The position numbers and the translations under genes were made by a program. 64,000 nucleotides of DNA from assembly GCA_031308135.1 (NCBI GenBank), contig JAHLJT010000631.1, forward strand, positions 175,419,282 to 175,483,281, written 5' to 3'. Positions 35,993-42,903 of the stretch are shown here, one piece after another. The notes under the pieces were generated by a model, which worked only from the letters and a program-made list of their open reading frames with translations, was not told where the DNA came from and did no database searches. Each line of letters begins with the position of its first letter. Within the stretch, counting starts at the first letter, position 1. Origin of the DNA: Acheta domesticus. Taxonomy: Eukaryota > Arthropoda > Insecta > Orthoptera > Gryllidae.

Positions 35993-37017
35993 GTTGTTGT
36001 TATTATTATTATTATTTGTATAAAATAGTTCCAGTAACTTCAGAAAACAACTTTATGCAGGAATATTATATTATAAATATTAAAGAAATTTAGTACAAAC
36101 AGAATCTTTTAGTTGACTAATACTTTAATTTGTGAACTGAATTACATCAAAATCAATTGAATCGCCCTTGATCTGGAATTTGAGCTAATCCACCAGTACT
36201 AACTTCACACTTTATTGTTTTTAAACTTGATTTGAACCAAATCATGAGCAGCTTGTGAGTCGTTTCAGAGTAGAAACGTGATATCTTGTGCATATTTGCA
36301 ATCAACGCTTAGTTTTCGTTGCTAAATACATCACACATGGTTTCACTTATGATTATCCCAACTATCCACAAAATATCGCAACAATATTATATATTCAATG
36401 ATAATTTTTATCTTTTCTTACGGGATATTTCGCTTCCGGAAGAGTGAATATATCTTTAAGAAAACAAATTTGTAGAGAATGGAGAAACAGTTCAACTCCA
36501 CAGACGTAATGAAATGGAAATTGAAGAGCTTGTTTCCAAAGTGACTTAATATTTCCATTTGATTGTTTGGTTGTTAGTATCAATTTATTCTTAAGACGCT
36601 TCTCCACTATGTTGTCATATATTGTGTTCAAAAATTACGTCTCTCCTAAGTTAAACTTCATCCGAAAACCGTTGAATCCTCTCTTGAACTATAAGGATGA
36701 ATGTGAACGTTCCCTTCCTTAAAAAATTGCATTTCTGGGAAATGCGTCTCTTTAGAAATAAGTTCTTGAAGAGCTCACTGCCGGTTGGGTTGGTTCCGTT
36801 GCAGAGCGCGGCGGAGTGGAGGATCGTGTTCTACGTGACGTCGGGGCTATACCTGCTGGGGGCCACCGCCTTCGGCATCTTCGGGTCGGCCGAGCGACAG
36901 CCCTGGGCGGAGGACGGGCTCATCCCTGCGGGCGACGCCCCCGCCCCCGCCGACGACAAGAAGCCCAGCCGCCGCGACGCCGGCCACGACAACGCCGCCG
37001 CGGACGTCGCCGTGTGA
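7339..37017 (+). CDS. SLC17-family (sialin-like) major facilitator transporter, nine visible exons, N-terminus missing
   Basis: Gene-level entry. SLC17 proteins are 12-helix major facilitators that move organic or inorganic anions (sialic acid, glutamate, phosphate), coupled to protons, sodium or membrane potential, in lysosomal, vesicular or plasma membranes. The nine exons add up to about 504 residues against 450-590 for the family. Family hallmarks occur in the right order: RINFSVAIVAM (helix 1), FFYGYLASQMPAGW (2), WAPPLERSRLAT (4-5), LPLSG (5), SPERDRRVSEKE (central loop), HFCANWGFYTL (7), FVSALPYVVM (8), VNTLDMAP (10) and GILSPQLTGFI (11). Every junction has AG and GT, and phases agree through all exons, so the gene looks intact. 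No Arg lies at the position of VGLUT Arg322 (Ala in CANW), which favours the sialin-like group over true VGLUTs; substrate is not determinable. Helix 4 has GLLQG where the family usually has Glu before the second Gly. Confidence 0.92.
7559..10189. other. Intron 1 (first part), AT-rich
   Basis: No gene recognised. Imperfect tandem copies of 'ctctcagtaagcaac' occur at about 9283-9350. The rest is unique-looking AT-rich DNA. Confidence 0.5.
10190..11000 (-). pseudogene. Decayed copy of a dispersed insect repetitive ORF (Cys-rich N-terminal domain type)
   Basis: On the minus strand, near 10990, the reading KCVNYADNFYCICGELT opens a block that continues, through several stops and frame changes, with segments resembling a KTQR...LTPL stretch, an MPF...WRE stretch (about 10740) and, near 10260, words related to LSPRKFGDVGV. 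The order matches a multicopy insect ORF whose N-terminus has a C-x2-CGE zinc-ligand pattern. It sits in intron 1, antisense to the transporter, and is plainly dead. Identification rests on remembered family patterns; a translated search would settle it. Confidence 0.4.
11001..12161. other. Intron 1 (last part)
   Basis: AT-rich, no recognisable gene. A poly-T run lies at 11570-11578. The intron ends in the acceptor gttgcgttgcag at 12161. Confidence 0.6.
12162..12401 (+). CDS. SLC17-like transporter, visible exon 2 (helices 2 and 3, start of helix 4)
   Basis: Both ends are in phase 0. The reading GECSERGEFDWDSRTQGLLL leads into SGFFYGYLASQMPAGW, the helix 2 signature (family usually SQ-x-PGG; here Ala for the first Gly). 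Ala/Leu/Gly-rich helix 3 follows, and the exon ends LLLATRIVS, the beginning of helix 4. Its Arg corresponds to Arg184 of rat VGLUT2. The acceptor is cag at 12159-12161 and the donor is TCG|gtgagc at 12402. Base composition is extremely GC-rich, which opens long shadow frames on both strands. Confidence 0.92.
12690..12792. repeat. Degenerate tetranucleotide microsatellite, GACN-type
   Basis: An array of words such as gacg, gacc, gact and gaga with a four-base period and many substitutions (cgacggac, cgaccgac, tgactgac). It lies in intron 2, about 290 bp after exon 2. Confidence 0.7.
12965..13270. repeat. Two SINE family A copies in inverted (head-to-head) arrangement
   Basis: The plus-oriented part (about 12975-13150) has a tRNA-like B box (ggttcaagtccc) followed by the family A body word 'gcggccggttgctctgactgg'-like. 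The minus-oriented part (about 13150-13270) carries the complement of the same words (aatcagagcggccggtcgctgg, about 13204-13227) and of the segment near 'accaggcaagg'. The two can fold back on each other. They end about 115 bp before exon 3. Confidence 0.65.
13384..13570 (+). CDS. SLC17-like transporter, visible exon 3 (helices 4, 5 and start of 6)
   Basis: Starts in phase 0 after gcggcgcag and ends in phase 1 (TTC G|gtgaga). It reads GLLQGVVFPCLNAIWARW, then APPLERSRLAT, then ASGCNVGTVIVLPLSGLL and a GWPSIFYVF end. The W-x-PP-x-ERS+L and PLSG motifs are textbook SLC17. Two normally conserved helix 4 residues are changed: Gln (codon 13393-13395) where the family usually has Glu (Glu191 in rat VGLUT2, seven residues after Arg184), and Asn (13417-13419) where the family usually has His before the Trp. 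The open frame upstream of 13384 is chance; joining exon 2 directly gives the expected R-x3-G spacing. Confidence 0.93.
13606..13830. repeat. Imperfect 225-bp palindrome (hairpin MITE-like), intron 3
   Basis: The left end gcgttttttctaact pairs with the right end agttagaaaaatcgc. Pairing continues inward through cacatggcatttcgcg / cgaaataccgtgaca and gattgcaagcactgcttg around a centre near 13713. No target duplication was found. It begins only about 35 bp after the exon 3 donor. Confidence 0.6.
13831..15702. other. Intron 3, AT-rich with ATGTAC-rich patch
   Basis: No gene recognised. From about 14608 to 14690 the words atgtacat, gatgtaaatg and their complements recur, giving a small self-complementary simple repeat. 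Confidence 0.5.
15703..16172. mobile_element. 470-bp inverted-repeat element (MITE-like) carrying an exon-like open frame
   Basis: The terminal inverted repeats (15703-15730 and 16145-16172, starting TACTCGTTCACTTTACATTT) match perfectly over 28 bp. No convincing target duplication is visible. Just inside the left repeat, after a 'tttgcag' acceptor-like word, an open plus-strand frame rich in Ser, Glu and Asp runs to a TAA at 15905-15907 (ending LSDSELESRP), with an aataaa word about 20 bp further on. This could be a captured terminal exon or chance. The element lies inside intron 3. Confidence 0.6.
16173..16692. other. Intron 3, no recognised content
   Basis: AT-rich DNA without recognisable coding or repeat structure. 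Confidence 0.5.
16693..16941. repeat. Inverted pair of tRNA-derived SINEs (family B)
   Basis: The plus-oriented copy (about 16693-16805) begins gccaagctggatgaccgag and has a B-box-like cgggtttgagaacc followed by gggcatggttgt. The minus-oriented copy (16941 down to about 16812) begins gccagcctggatggctgag and has B box gggttcgagtcc followed by gggcatggtt. The same family recurs at 58352-58570. The pair forms a large imperfect hairpin. These are SINE heads, not functional tRNA genes: no cloverleaf of normal length closes. Confidence 0.75.
16942..17639. other. Intron 3, no recognised content
   Basis: AT-rich. A run of open frame at 17532-17732 overlaps the start of a dispersed repeat and is not a gene. 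Confidence 0.5.
17640..18190 (+). repeat. Dispersed repeat family E, copy 1
   Basis: Aligns by eye with 46845-47330 in the same orientation. Shared words include 'gcaattttcgaaaaatcag', 'gagacctgcaccattctctt', 'aacgtccttcac', 'gaaaatcggctgaacggtt' and 'tttttcggtatcaaggacc'. No coding capacity or clear termini were seen. Confidence 0.75.
18380..18800 (+). repeat. SINE family A, nearly complete copy
   Basis: The tRNA-like head has B box ggttcgagtacc. It is followed by 'tctggaggagaattccagcg', 'ctggctgctctgattggtag', 'ccgatcaatgccaggc', 'cttacactaatatacacta' and the 3' core 'ccggatctcgccatccag'. It aligns along its length with 25262-25798. Confidence 0.8.
18937..18981 (-). repeat. SINE family A 3' tail fragment
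   Basis: The minus strand gives acttacgggactaatgacc followed by aaagtagtctg, the distal 3' module also seen at 25737-25797, 30665-30715 and 63612-63673. Confidence 0.55.
18982..22539. other. Intron 3, long stretch without a recognised gene
   Basis: A moderately GC-rich patch at 19900-20160 opens a 168-codon frame from 19763 with no recognisable motif. It is probably chance or an old repeat. Short tandem duplications occur at 20605-20645 ('gcaatgtagcagta' twice) and at about 20694-20731 ('attaagtgcgctaag' twice). Another less AT-rich patch (22300-22520) was not identified. Confidence 0.45.
22540..22828. repeat. Hairpin element, about 133-bp inverted arms (MITE-like)
   Basis: The left arm (about 22540-22673) and right arm (about 22695-22828) are inverted copies. 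Paired words include 'gctttcaaatacatgtgt', 'cagtaaagaatggtaaa/tcactctttactg' and 'aatttaaaatattt'. The short loop contains 'aattttatgtaaactc'. Confidence 0.75.
22836..22916. repeat. Second small hairpin with the same loop, adjacent to exon 4
   Basis: A perfect 21-bp inverted repeat (22836-22856 and 22896-22916) encloses 'aattttatgtaaactc', the same loop word as the larger hairpin just upstream. It ends 39 bp before the exon 4 acceptor. Confidence 0.8.
22956..23089 (+). CDS. SLC17-like transporter, visible exon 4 (helix 6 and central cytoplasmic loop)
   Basis: Starts in phase 1 after gtgcgcgcag, completing the Gly codon begun in exon 3. Reads GAGGVLWWALWWAQTADSPE and continues RDRRVSEKERRFIEDALG, ending GVDTATAK. 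The 'sPe-x4-isekEr' block is the characteristic start of the large loop between helices 6 and 7. The donor is AAG|gtgagc at 23090 (phase 0). GC-rich, like exons 1-3. Confidence 0.92.
23090..23861. other. Intron 4, no recognised content
   Basis: AT-rich with a short G-run just after the exon. 'agaatctcatcagtcttga' and 'gtctctcatcagtcttgaca' at 23556-23597 are a small near-repeat. Confidence 0.5.
23862..23962 (+). repeat. SINE-like fragment (family D) abutting the exon 5 acceptor
   Basis: Aligns with about 46338-46432: 'acatcctaaac.aaacata', 'atttctgaat', 'tgtt', 'gctaa.gcatt', 'ctgaccaa/ctggcca'. In the second copy the alignment is followed by a tRNA B-box-like word, suggesting a tRNA-derived SINE. 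The fragment stops at the exon 5 acceptor. Confidence 0.5.
23965..24088 (+). CDS. SLC17-like transporter, visible exon 5 (helix 7), base composition unlike its neighbours
   Basis: Acceptor is ttttgtttag at 23964; donor is AAAG|gtaagt at 24089. The 124-bp length equals 41 codons plus one base, exactly what exon 4 (phase 0) and exon 6 (needs one base) require; the split codon becomes GAC, Asp. Reads VSFHPWRRFFTSPAYLGKLV followed by AHFCANWGFYTLVTQMPMYL. Family members have a PW-R-x-LTS-P block followed by AHF-x3-W-x-FYTLLT-x-LP-x-Y here, so identity is firm. Its GC content is about half, against roughly three quarters in most other exons. A minus-strand open frame across it (23821-24108) is only a shadow. 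Confidence 0.93.
24089..25105. other. Intron 5, no recognised content
   Basis: AT-rich, no repeats or coding features recognised. Ends in the acceptor gatcctgtcgcag at 25105. Confidence 0.6.
25106..25239 (+). CDS. SLC17-like transporter, visible exon 6 (helix 8)
   Basis: Starts with two bases completing the split Asp codon, then TLGFDLRAAGFVSALPYVVM, helix 8 and the conserved loop GHTADWLERRQLLNTTH. The family pattern 'l-x-F-d-x3-aG-x2-SALPY' and 'g-x2-aD-x-L' is fully met. Donor is CAC|gtgagt at 25240 (phase 0). A SINE begins only 22 bp into the intron. Confidence 0.93.
25262..25798 (+). repeat. SINE family A, longest copy in the window
   Basis: Contains the head (degraded B box), 'tctggaggagaattctagcg', 'gccggagcagtatcctaaca', the 3' core 'caccggatctcgccatccag', the distal module 'cttacgggattaaaggcctc' and a (CAAT/AATC) tail 'caatcaatcaatc'. 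The simple-repeat tail and tRNA-like head suggest LINE-mobilised tRNA-derived SINE structure. Confidence 0.8.
26205..26375 (-). repeat. SINE family A, inverted 5' part
   Basis: The minus strand reads gactgggaggacctagtgtt, a B-box-like gttcgaaaccc, then gagaattctagcgatcgag and gattaataccaggcgaatgc, the order of the SINE A head and body. Between this and the upstream copy (25799-26204) lies unrecognised moderately GC-rich sequence. Confidence 0.7.
26376..30558. other. Intron 6 interior, no gene recognised
   Basis: Mostly AT-rich. Unidentified GC-richer patches lie at 27060-27375, 29275-29390 and 29760-30010. The last is open on both strands for more than 60 codons and has no motif I trust. A short hairpin (cagttcaaatgaactg) lies at about 28332-28347. 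Confidence 0.45.
30559..30718 (+). repeat. SINE family A 3' portion ending at the exon 7 acceptor
   Basis: Contains 'ggtcggtgccgggtctcaca', the core-like 'cattccag', then 'aaactaatgaccaaagtagt' and 'tgacgcttccggaaa' and an 'ataatcaatgaa' tail. This is the distal module of the copy at 25262. It stops 13 bp before exon 7. Confidence 0.65.
30732..30874 (+). CDS. SLC17-like transporter, visible exon 7 (helix 9 and start of helix 10)
   Basis: Acceptor is gcgtgtggcag at 30731; starts in phase 0. Reads VRKLFLCGAFVLQAGCLLLS, then the loop TTLLDPTAVVA and helix 10 up to EAFAYAVIW-like residues. The 'vRk-x-f' start follows directly from NTTH of exon 6, as in the family. The donor is TCTG|gtcagt at 30875, leaving two codon bases that exon 8 completes as Cys (TG+T). 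Reading straight through would give Trp and lose the frame relation to exon 8. Confidence 0.92.
31290..31297 (+). repeat. 8-bp target-site duplication, left (CTCTAAGG)
   Basis: Identical to 32216-32223 and immediately outside the CAGGGCCGTC terminal repeat. Confidence 0.9.
31298..32215. mobile_element. Non-autonomous hAT-type DNA transposon, 918 bp
   Basis: The ends are CAGGGCCGTCAGACG on the left and its inverted partner CAGGGCCGTCAAACG on the right, flanked by a perfect 8-bp direct duplication, CTCTAAGG. CAGGG-type ends plus 8-bp duplications are the hAT signature. Both subterminal regions are GC-rich; the right one has the palindrome gagcacgtacgtgctc. The interior is AT-rich and has no transposase frame, so it depended on a relative in trans. 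It lies in intron 7. The perfect duplication suggests a fairly young insertion. Confidence 0.85.
32216..32223 (+). repeat. 8-bp target-site duplication, right (CTCTAAGG)
   Basis: Identical to 31290-31297. Confidence 0.9.
32224..34277. other. Intron 7 remainder
   Basis: AT-rich; no genes. A less AT-rich patch at about 33050-33240 was not identified. Ends in the acceptor ttgtgactgtgtgtgtgcag at 34277. Confidence 0.5.
34278..34398 (+). CDS. SLC17-like transporter, visible exon 8 (helix 10 end and helix 11)
   Basis: The first base completes the Cys codon from exon 7, then VNTLDMAPLHASVLAGVSST, IANTSGILSPQLTGFIV and RNK. The family motif here is N-h-L-D-i-AP-x-ya-x-l-x-Gi-s-N/S, with Gii-x-P-x-l-tG following; His is Thr here (VNTLD). 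Donor is AAG|gtacgc at 34399 (phase 0). Confidence 0.93.
34969..34992. repeat. 24-bp perfect palindrome
   Basis: The half-site ttatgtctactt is followed directly by its reverse complement, aagtagacataa, with no spacer. Confidence 0.9.
35949..36017 (+). repeat. (ATT)n microsatellite with a GTT interruption
   Basis: About 23 trinucleotide units with ttgttgttgtt in the middle. It is the kind of array used as a target by TAA-specific LINEs, but no element is attached here. Confidence 0.95.
36805..37017 (+). CDS. SLC17-like transporter, terminal coding exon 9 (helix 12 and C-terminal tail)
   Basis: Phase 0. Reads SAAEWRIVFYVTSGLYLLGA, then TAFGIFGSAERQPWAEDG and a Pro/Ala/Asp-rich tail ending AAADVAV and TGA (37015-37017). 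The 'eW-x-vFy' start and the 'iFgsae-x-QpWa' end of helix 12 are classical for the family. No obvious di-leucine or tyrosine sorting signal is seen in the tail; such signals in sialin are N-terminal, in the part missing here. Confidence 0.93.
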   Translation, partial: SAAEWRIVFYVTSGLYLLGATAFGIFGSAERQPWAEDGLIPAGDAPAPADDKKPSRRDAGHDNAAADVAV

Positions 37018-38598
37018 CGCCTGCCTCCCACCCCTGCACGTGGCGTTCATCAATCCAAACATTCTCCCTAGCCGCGAGATGAGGCTATGAAACGAAGCCT
37101 TTGGGCGTACTGACACTACGCCAAATACAACAAGAAGAAATGCAGAGTGTAACACCTTTCAGTTTAATATTTGTTGTAACTTCACCGCATCTTCTTCACA
37201 GATGCTGCAGTCGATATGTGCGCGAATGCTTCTTTAGAAGAATGTTGCAGTCGATATGCTGCGCGAGCGCTTTTATTTGGTGAATGTCAAACTCTGTGCT
37301 ATTTTAATAATATTAGTGATACACTTTTTAGAATGACTGTAGAGAAACAGTCCAGAAAACACTTGCGTTTTTTATGGTGGTTTATTTCATACACATGGCG
37401 TTACTGCACACAAAGTGTGTAATTTGCTCGCCTCGCAGGTGCAATATGATATTTATTCGATTCACGCGAAAAGTAATACATTTCACGGATAACTGAAAAT
37501 ACTGTGTGCAATGTTCTTAAGTGATGTGATATATTAATGTGATCAACAACGGCAGAACTATTACCGCTGAGCACATTTGTAAAATTGCACAATAAGCTAT
37601 TGTGAATCCACATATTGGAATGCAGTATTTCGTCGTTCATGTATGTACAAATTCGTTATAAGCTTAGTTAGTTCCGATTTTGCTCATGTAAATAGCGCTA
37701 TTTATCATTAAACAAGATTTTAAATTTTATTTAATGAGTTATTGACACATGTATAGTTTTTAATTTCAATTTCTTCTTAAGACATTTCCAATTAATTTAC
37801 TAAATAAATGGAAATTCCATTTATTTAATATGTTAATATAATAAAATACTCTTTCATTACTATTACAACTCCATTATCGCAACATCAATATTTAAAAGTT
37901 ATAAGAAGCCATCAAAACGTAACTCTAAATATGTAAGTTTGATAGATTACTCTCTCCAGGCCTGCTTCAAACAGATTTAAGACGAAATACGCGTATGTGA
38001 AATTTTATAGATTATGTTTCGAAATAATTAGCAGAGGAAAATGCAATAATACAACTTTTCGTTACAACATACACATAACATAGAAACGGTGCATCTTAGG
38101 CCCATAAAAAAATAACACGATAATGGGCGACTGCCTTGTGGTGTATTATCTATTTCCGAGAACTTCAGCAAGCAGATTTAAGAACAAAAATTAACAATAC
38201 GATTGAATTTACACAACACCTATGCACAATTACAATATATACATTACATTATTAAAATTAGAATTCGTTCCACTGCCCCATTAACTCGTCCCGTTTCTCA
38301 TTGCGGTGCTGTCATTAAAGCTCTGATAGTGGCGTCGTGAAAACAACCGCTCTGGAATTACGTCCTTTATTACTGATTCTTTCAGCACACTACCACATTT
38401 CGATTTCTGAAAATATCTGAATTGCGTTCTCTGATGTAAGTGGAAGGGCGTATCCTATTATTTAATCCATACACAGCACCGAACCTGTATGACGCAACGC
38501 ACAGTTCAGAGCCGGGCCCCTCATAGTTGCCGAAGAAATTTTCATTTTTAACAATGATTTACAAGATCAGAAGACTGTGTGCAGGGACCCACCTAGTT
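37018..38598 (+). other. Probable 3' untranslated region and downstream spacer
   Basis: No further coding exon. Possible polyadenylation words are ATTAAA at 37707-37712 and AATAAA at 37803-37808, giving a 3' UTR of roughly 0.7-0.8 kb if used. The remainder to 38598 is unremarkable. Confidence 0.4.
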
Positions 38599-38649
38599 GT
38601 ATTATTATTATTATTATTATGATTATTATGATTATTATTATTATTATTT
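38599..38649. repeat. (ATT)n array at the 3' end of the R4-like LINE
   Basis: ATT units with two GATT interruptions. Read on the element's strand this is (TAA)n directly following its 3' untranslated region. Confidence 0.9.
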
Positions 38650-38799
38650 TTCCATTACATCACGACTAAAGATCTTATGAGTCGGCTGAATATAAAATCG
38701 ACTCCAGGTTGCAACCAGCTACCTAAGGAGCAGATCCGGTGACTATGAGTGCCTCTACAATACTTTACGCAAAATGTGGGCTGTTCCAAATAAAGCGAT

Positions 38800-39933
38800 T
38801 TATTGCACTTCCCAGTCTTTTGAATTACCGGGGAGTTTAGACAAGTTCTTACTCAAATTTTGCGGAATAAATCCCAGAGCACCGATAACTATCGGGACGA
38901 CCTGTGCTTTTACGCCCCACATTCGGCTGATCTCGATTTCCAAACTCTTGTATTTAAGACGTTTCTCTGCCTCCTTGGTAACGACGTTTTGATCGCAAGG
39001 TACAGCAACATCGATAAGTAAACACGATTTTTTCGCCAAATTCCGGATAACTATATCCGGTTTGTTTGCCGCTATCGTGCGATCAGTTTGAATTTGTTGG
39101 TCGTACAATATCGTACACAATCCAACAGACGCCATCGGTTTTGGTGAGTGTTCGTACCACTTAGCGCATGTGTTTGGAACGTCGAGGGCGGTACAGATCT
39201 GCCAGTGGAGGTAGCTACACACCCTGTCATGTCTTTTCAGGTATTCGGTCTTTGCTAGGATTGGACAAGCTGAGACAATATGATCAATGGTTTCTACTTG
39301 CTCCAGGCAAATGCGGCATTTATCATCTTGGGAAATTTTGAGAACCGCTTTATCAGAATGTCGTGTTCTCAAGGCCTGATCTTGGGCAGCTATTACAAGT
39401 GCTTCCGATTCTGGCTTCATTCTTCCCCTTTTAAGCCACATAAATGATTGATCTTTATTGATCTGCACTTTGTTCATTCTTTTTAGGTATTGTCCGTGGA
39501 GTGGTTTGTCTCTCCACGATTTCTTTAACATTTTTTGTGTCTCACACTTCATGTTTAGCAGCATCAGAAGTTCAGTGTCTGTGTTATTCGACGTGTCTTG
39601 CCTAGTTTTCTTCGCAATGCTTCTAGCTACACTAACAATGCCTCTGTTTCCCATTCTTCGGTCAGATTTCATGACCTGCCTCATTAGAGTGTCATCTTGA
39701 TGGCTGACTACATACTTCCCCAACCCAACTATTGCGTTGTGCCAGGAGGCCTCAATTTTTCTGAGACCTCTTCCTCCTTCCTTACGTGACACATAAAGTC
39801 TATGTATATCAGCTCGAGGGTGGGAAACATGATGCATTGTTAGCAGTTTTCTGGTTTTTCGATCCATGGTGCGAATTTCTTGCTCAGTCCAGTCCACTAG
39901 TCCGAAACTGTATTCGGCTGCAGGTACAGCCAA
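38800..39933 (-). pseudogene. R4-like LINE: C-terminal zinc-finger and restriction-like endonuclease segment
   Basis: A continuous open frame of about 377 codons, the C-terminal third of the element's protein. It begins in the post-RT region (EYSFGLVDWTEQEI, DRKTRKLLTMHH). Residues near 230-250 form a knuckle CRICLEQVETIDHIVSACP (C-x2-C, H, C). Then NKPDIVIRNLAKKSCLLIDV followed by AVPCDQNVV and KEAEKRLKY gives the PD...D...K-type endonuclease core, and a VVPIVIGALG end is typical of this group. In these elements the endonuclease nicks the target to prime reverse transcription. The catalytic residues look intact here, but the upstream frame is broken. Confidence 0.85.
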
Positions 39934-40103
39934 ACTACCTACTGCAGATAATTTTATTCCTTGAGTTCAGAGCGGAGTGCAGGACAAGTCTCACTCTCCT
40001 ATAATACTCCCTACGAATTCTCTCTTTCATTCTGTCATTCGAGATGGTTTCACATTCTTCAGTGCCCAGATATTTGGAGTTTTACCTGGCTCAAGATCTT
40101 GAA

Positions 40104-41963
40104 TCACAGTGTGCGTATCAATTTCAATGTTCTCAGACTTGCGAGTTTCCCTCTTTTTAAATTGATTTTTGCACACTTGTCAAGACCAAACGTCATGCAG
40201 ATGTCATTGCTAAAGTCATTCACGACTGACAGCATTTGGGAGAGAATCGCTTCATTCTTAGCAAACACTTTCAGATCATCCATGTAAAACAAATGTATTA
40301 CTGGCCTTTCATCACCATGGAGCTTAAAACCAAAGTCAGCTTGCGACAACTGTCTCGATAGTGGGATCAAACTAATGCAAAACAGCAGAGGGGATAGTGA
40401 ATCTCCTTGAAAAATACCCCTGTTAATCTGAATACTTCTGGTTTCTACTGCTTCCTTTCCGCTGTGTATTAGTAACCTGGTGCTCCACGACTTCATACTA
40501 GCCTTGCAAAATTCAATAAGTCTAGGATGAAATCGATAGATCTCCAGAGTCTTCAAAATCCAATCGTGTGGTACACTATTGGATTTTGAAGACTCTGAAG
40601 ATCTATCGATTTCATCCTAGATCTCCAGAGTCTTCAAAATCCAATCGTGTGGTACACTATCAAAGGCCTTTTGGTAGTCAATCCAAGCCATGCTCAAATT
40701 ACGTTTGCGTTTCTTTACATCATTCAAGATGACTTTATTCAGGAGCAAGATTTCCTTACAGCCATAAGAGCCTTTACGACATCCTTTCTGGTCAGCTGGC
40801 ATTAGATGATTCTTCTCTAGACATCTGTACATTTTGTCAGCTATGGCTGAAGTTATAACTTTGTACAGTACTGGCAGACAAGAAAATGGCCTGTAGTTCT
40901 TCGCCAAAGAGCTGTCTCCCGCTTTGGGTAGCAAATACGTGATGCTGCGTGTGAGCCATTCCGGGATTTCGTTTGGGTTTTCAAAAATTTTATTAACAGC
41001 CTTTGCTAGATGAGAATGTATTGCTGTTAATTTCTTAATCCAATAAATCTGGATCTTATCAATCCCGGGAGACTTCCAGTTTCCCTTATTCCTAATTACT
41101 TGGAAGAGGTCCTCTTCCGAGAATTGGTGAACATCTTCTACTGTTTCATCAAGTTCATCGGCAGCATCAACTTCAGATTGAAGCCATGATGCGTCTTTGT
41201 TGTAGGATCTGCTCTCCTCCCAGATTCCTGCCCAAAACGCTTCGACGTCATCTTTTGAAGGAGTAACAGCTTAGCCATTCGGTTTTTGGGTCAGATTGCG
41301 ATAGAATCTCTTCGCGTCTGTTTCAAACAACCGGTTATGTACACGGAAATCTATTCTAAGTTTGTAACGTCTAATTCTTTGAGCCCATGCTTGAATTTTC
41401 TCTTTTAGCTTCTCAACTACCATTAGCCTGCTGGTGTCATTTTCAATATGGTATTTTTGTTCAACATTGAATATTTTTCGTTGAACTTTAGAGGTGTGTG
41501 TTGATTTAGAAGATGCCTCAGCTAAGAGTGATATTTCGCGCCGGGTGTCGGCTATCCGTTTCAAAATTCTGTCCATCCACGGGGGTACAGAGCTGTTTAC
41601 TCTGTTTTGCTGTCGGCCGTCGGTGTCCTTGGCTGGCCCCAAGATTATCTGAGATACTAGATATCCAGTTGGATATATGATGTGATTGATTTCAGTAATA
41701 TCTAGATCTCTGCCTGGGGTCTCCACCACCTCATTTAAGACAGAATTCACTGTTTCTATCACTCTTTTAGCTTTGGCAGTTTCGTATATTCTCCTCAACG
41801 GTTCGCGAGATTCAAGCGGAAGTTGACTAACTCTTTCTATCTCGCGCCAAATGAGATTTCGCATTATGTTCTTATCGTGTAATTCATTGCCAGATGAATT
41901 TTCACCACTGACGTGTGTTTCACTAGGAAAGAGATGAACCTTCCACAGGATCATCATTTTCAA
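40104..41963 (-). pseudogene. R4-like LINE: linker and reverse transcriptase segment, broken by stops and a hairpin duplication
   Basis: Minus-strand frame from 41963 downward gives the N-terminal linker. After a stop near 41270 it continues into the RT: NYRPFSCLPVLYKVITSAIA, a KGCRKGSYGCKEILL block, the first catalytic motif AWIDYQKAFDSVPHDWI, the GIFQGDSLSPLLFCI motif, and the catalytic core YMDDLKVFA. The frame reads through 40934-40620, hits a stop at 40617 inside an 81-bp duplicated segment, and resumes. It ends at 40104 with a frame change before the post-RT region. Both catalytic aspartates of the YMDD box are present. Confidence 0.85.
40523..40660. repeat. 81-bp direct duplication enclosing an inverted copy (template-switch-like hairpin)
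   Basis: The word gatctccagagtcttcaaaa begins at both 40539 and 40620, an 81-bp shift, and both copies run on through ccaatcgtgtggtacactat. Between them, 40579-40618 is the reverse complement of the preceding region (aggatgaaatcgatagatct), so left copy, inverted copy and right copy lie in a row. The insertion is 27 codons long but brings a stop. Confidence 0.9.
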
Positions 41964-42441
41964 GTTCTACATGTTCGTCATGTGGATTGTTCGAGCGAAG
42001 TACATACTCCGCATTTCTCTCAATGTCAGCAAGTTGTTCTGCTGTGAAGTTTCCACTGCTGAGTATGTATCGTCGTTGACTGGCAAGCTTCTTTGAGTCT
42101 AGGGTAGGTCTCATATCTGGGTTCCGCTCTCTCCATACCTTGAAAACTTCTATTTCAGAGCCCCCATTTTTCGCTTTTGCATAGTAAAAGCACCACATCA
42201 CCTCCTTTAATTCATCCCGAGTCCATCTCTGACGATGGCTTCGAGCTACTGCCGGCTCTGGGTCTCTGGGACTAGCATCCGTGGGATGGCCAGACGTCGA
42301 CAAGGTGACATTAGCTCGGTTTCTGAGCAGGTATGGGACATTGGTAGAAAAAGGCACGTGAAGATTCATTACATTGCTTGTTCTATCCATTTTGCTCATT
42401 GGTTTGAATTGAAGATTCGCAGGACGCAAGTTCGAGTTCAC
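41923..42441 (-). pseudogene. R4-like LINE: N-terminal Myb-like domain segment
   Basis: About 172 codons. The central part RQRWTRDELKEVMWCFYYAK with the later Trp in KVWRERNPD has the spaced tryptophans of a Myb/SANT-like helix-turn-helix, known at the N-terminus of R2/R4-type LINEs where it helps bind the target DNA. The frame overlaps that of the next segment by 41 bases, so one frameshift is needed to join them. The first in-frame Met is at 42441; the true start may lie further upstream. Confidence 0.7.
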
Positions 42442-42840
42442 AGATCACACTTAACCCTCGGGTTGTTTCCTGCCATCCGTTACTGCGACCCACAGTGGCG
42501 TCGGGGTATCCCCCCGCAGGGCCCAGCAAGGGGTCCCTCTGATCGCCAGTCGGCATTACTAAACCCTACGGGATTTTCACTGACTGCTGATGGCAGCCTC
42601 CTTCGCTGGCTAATGCAAGGTTCGGGCCTCCACTCTAATCAGTGGCCTGGTGTGCCAACCCAGTTTCTCTCCTGTACCCTCTATGGGCCGACAACAGGAA
42701 GTCCAAAGGTTCATGACCCTTCCCTCTCTACTTACTTCCCACTCTCCTCAAAATGGAGTACTTCTTCGTCTGACCCCTCACCTTCAACCCATTCAGCAAG
42801 GGAGGCCCCACCGGTAGCTAGGCTACCACTGACATAGCTT

Positions 42841-42903
42841 TAAGGCTCATGGAGGTACTCAAGCTCCACCACCAACTGCAAGGTCGTGTACTCCCTAGGT
42901 GGA

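Larger units (their letters stand above)
34399..36804. other. Intron 8
   Basis: AT-rich with no genes. Contains a 24-bp perfect palindrome and an ATT microsatellite, listed separately. Acceptor ttccgttgcag ends at 36804. Confidence 0.6.

Noticed and set aside
42235..42837. Plus-strand open frame of 200 codons
   Set aside because: Antisense to the Myb-like segment and 5' leader of the R4-like LINE; no independent protein features.
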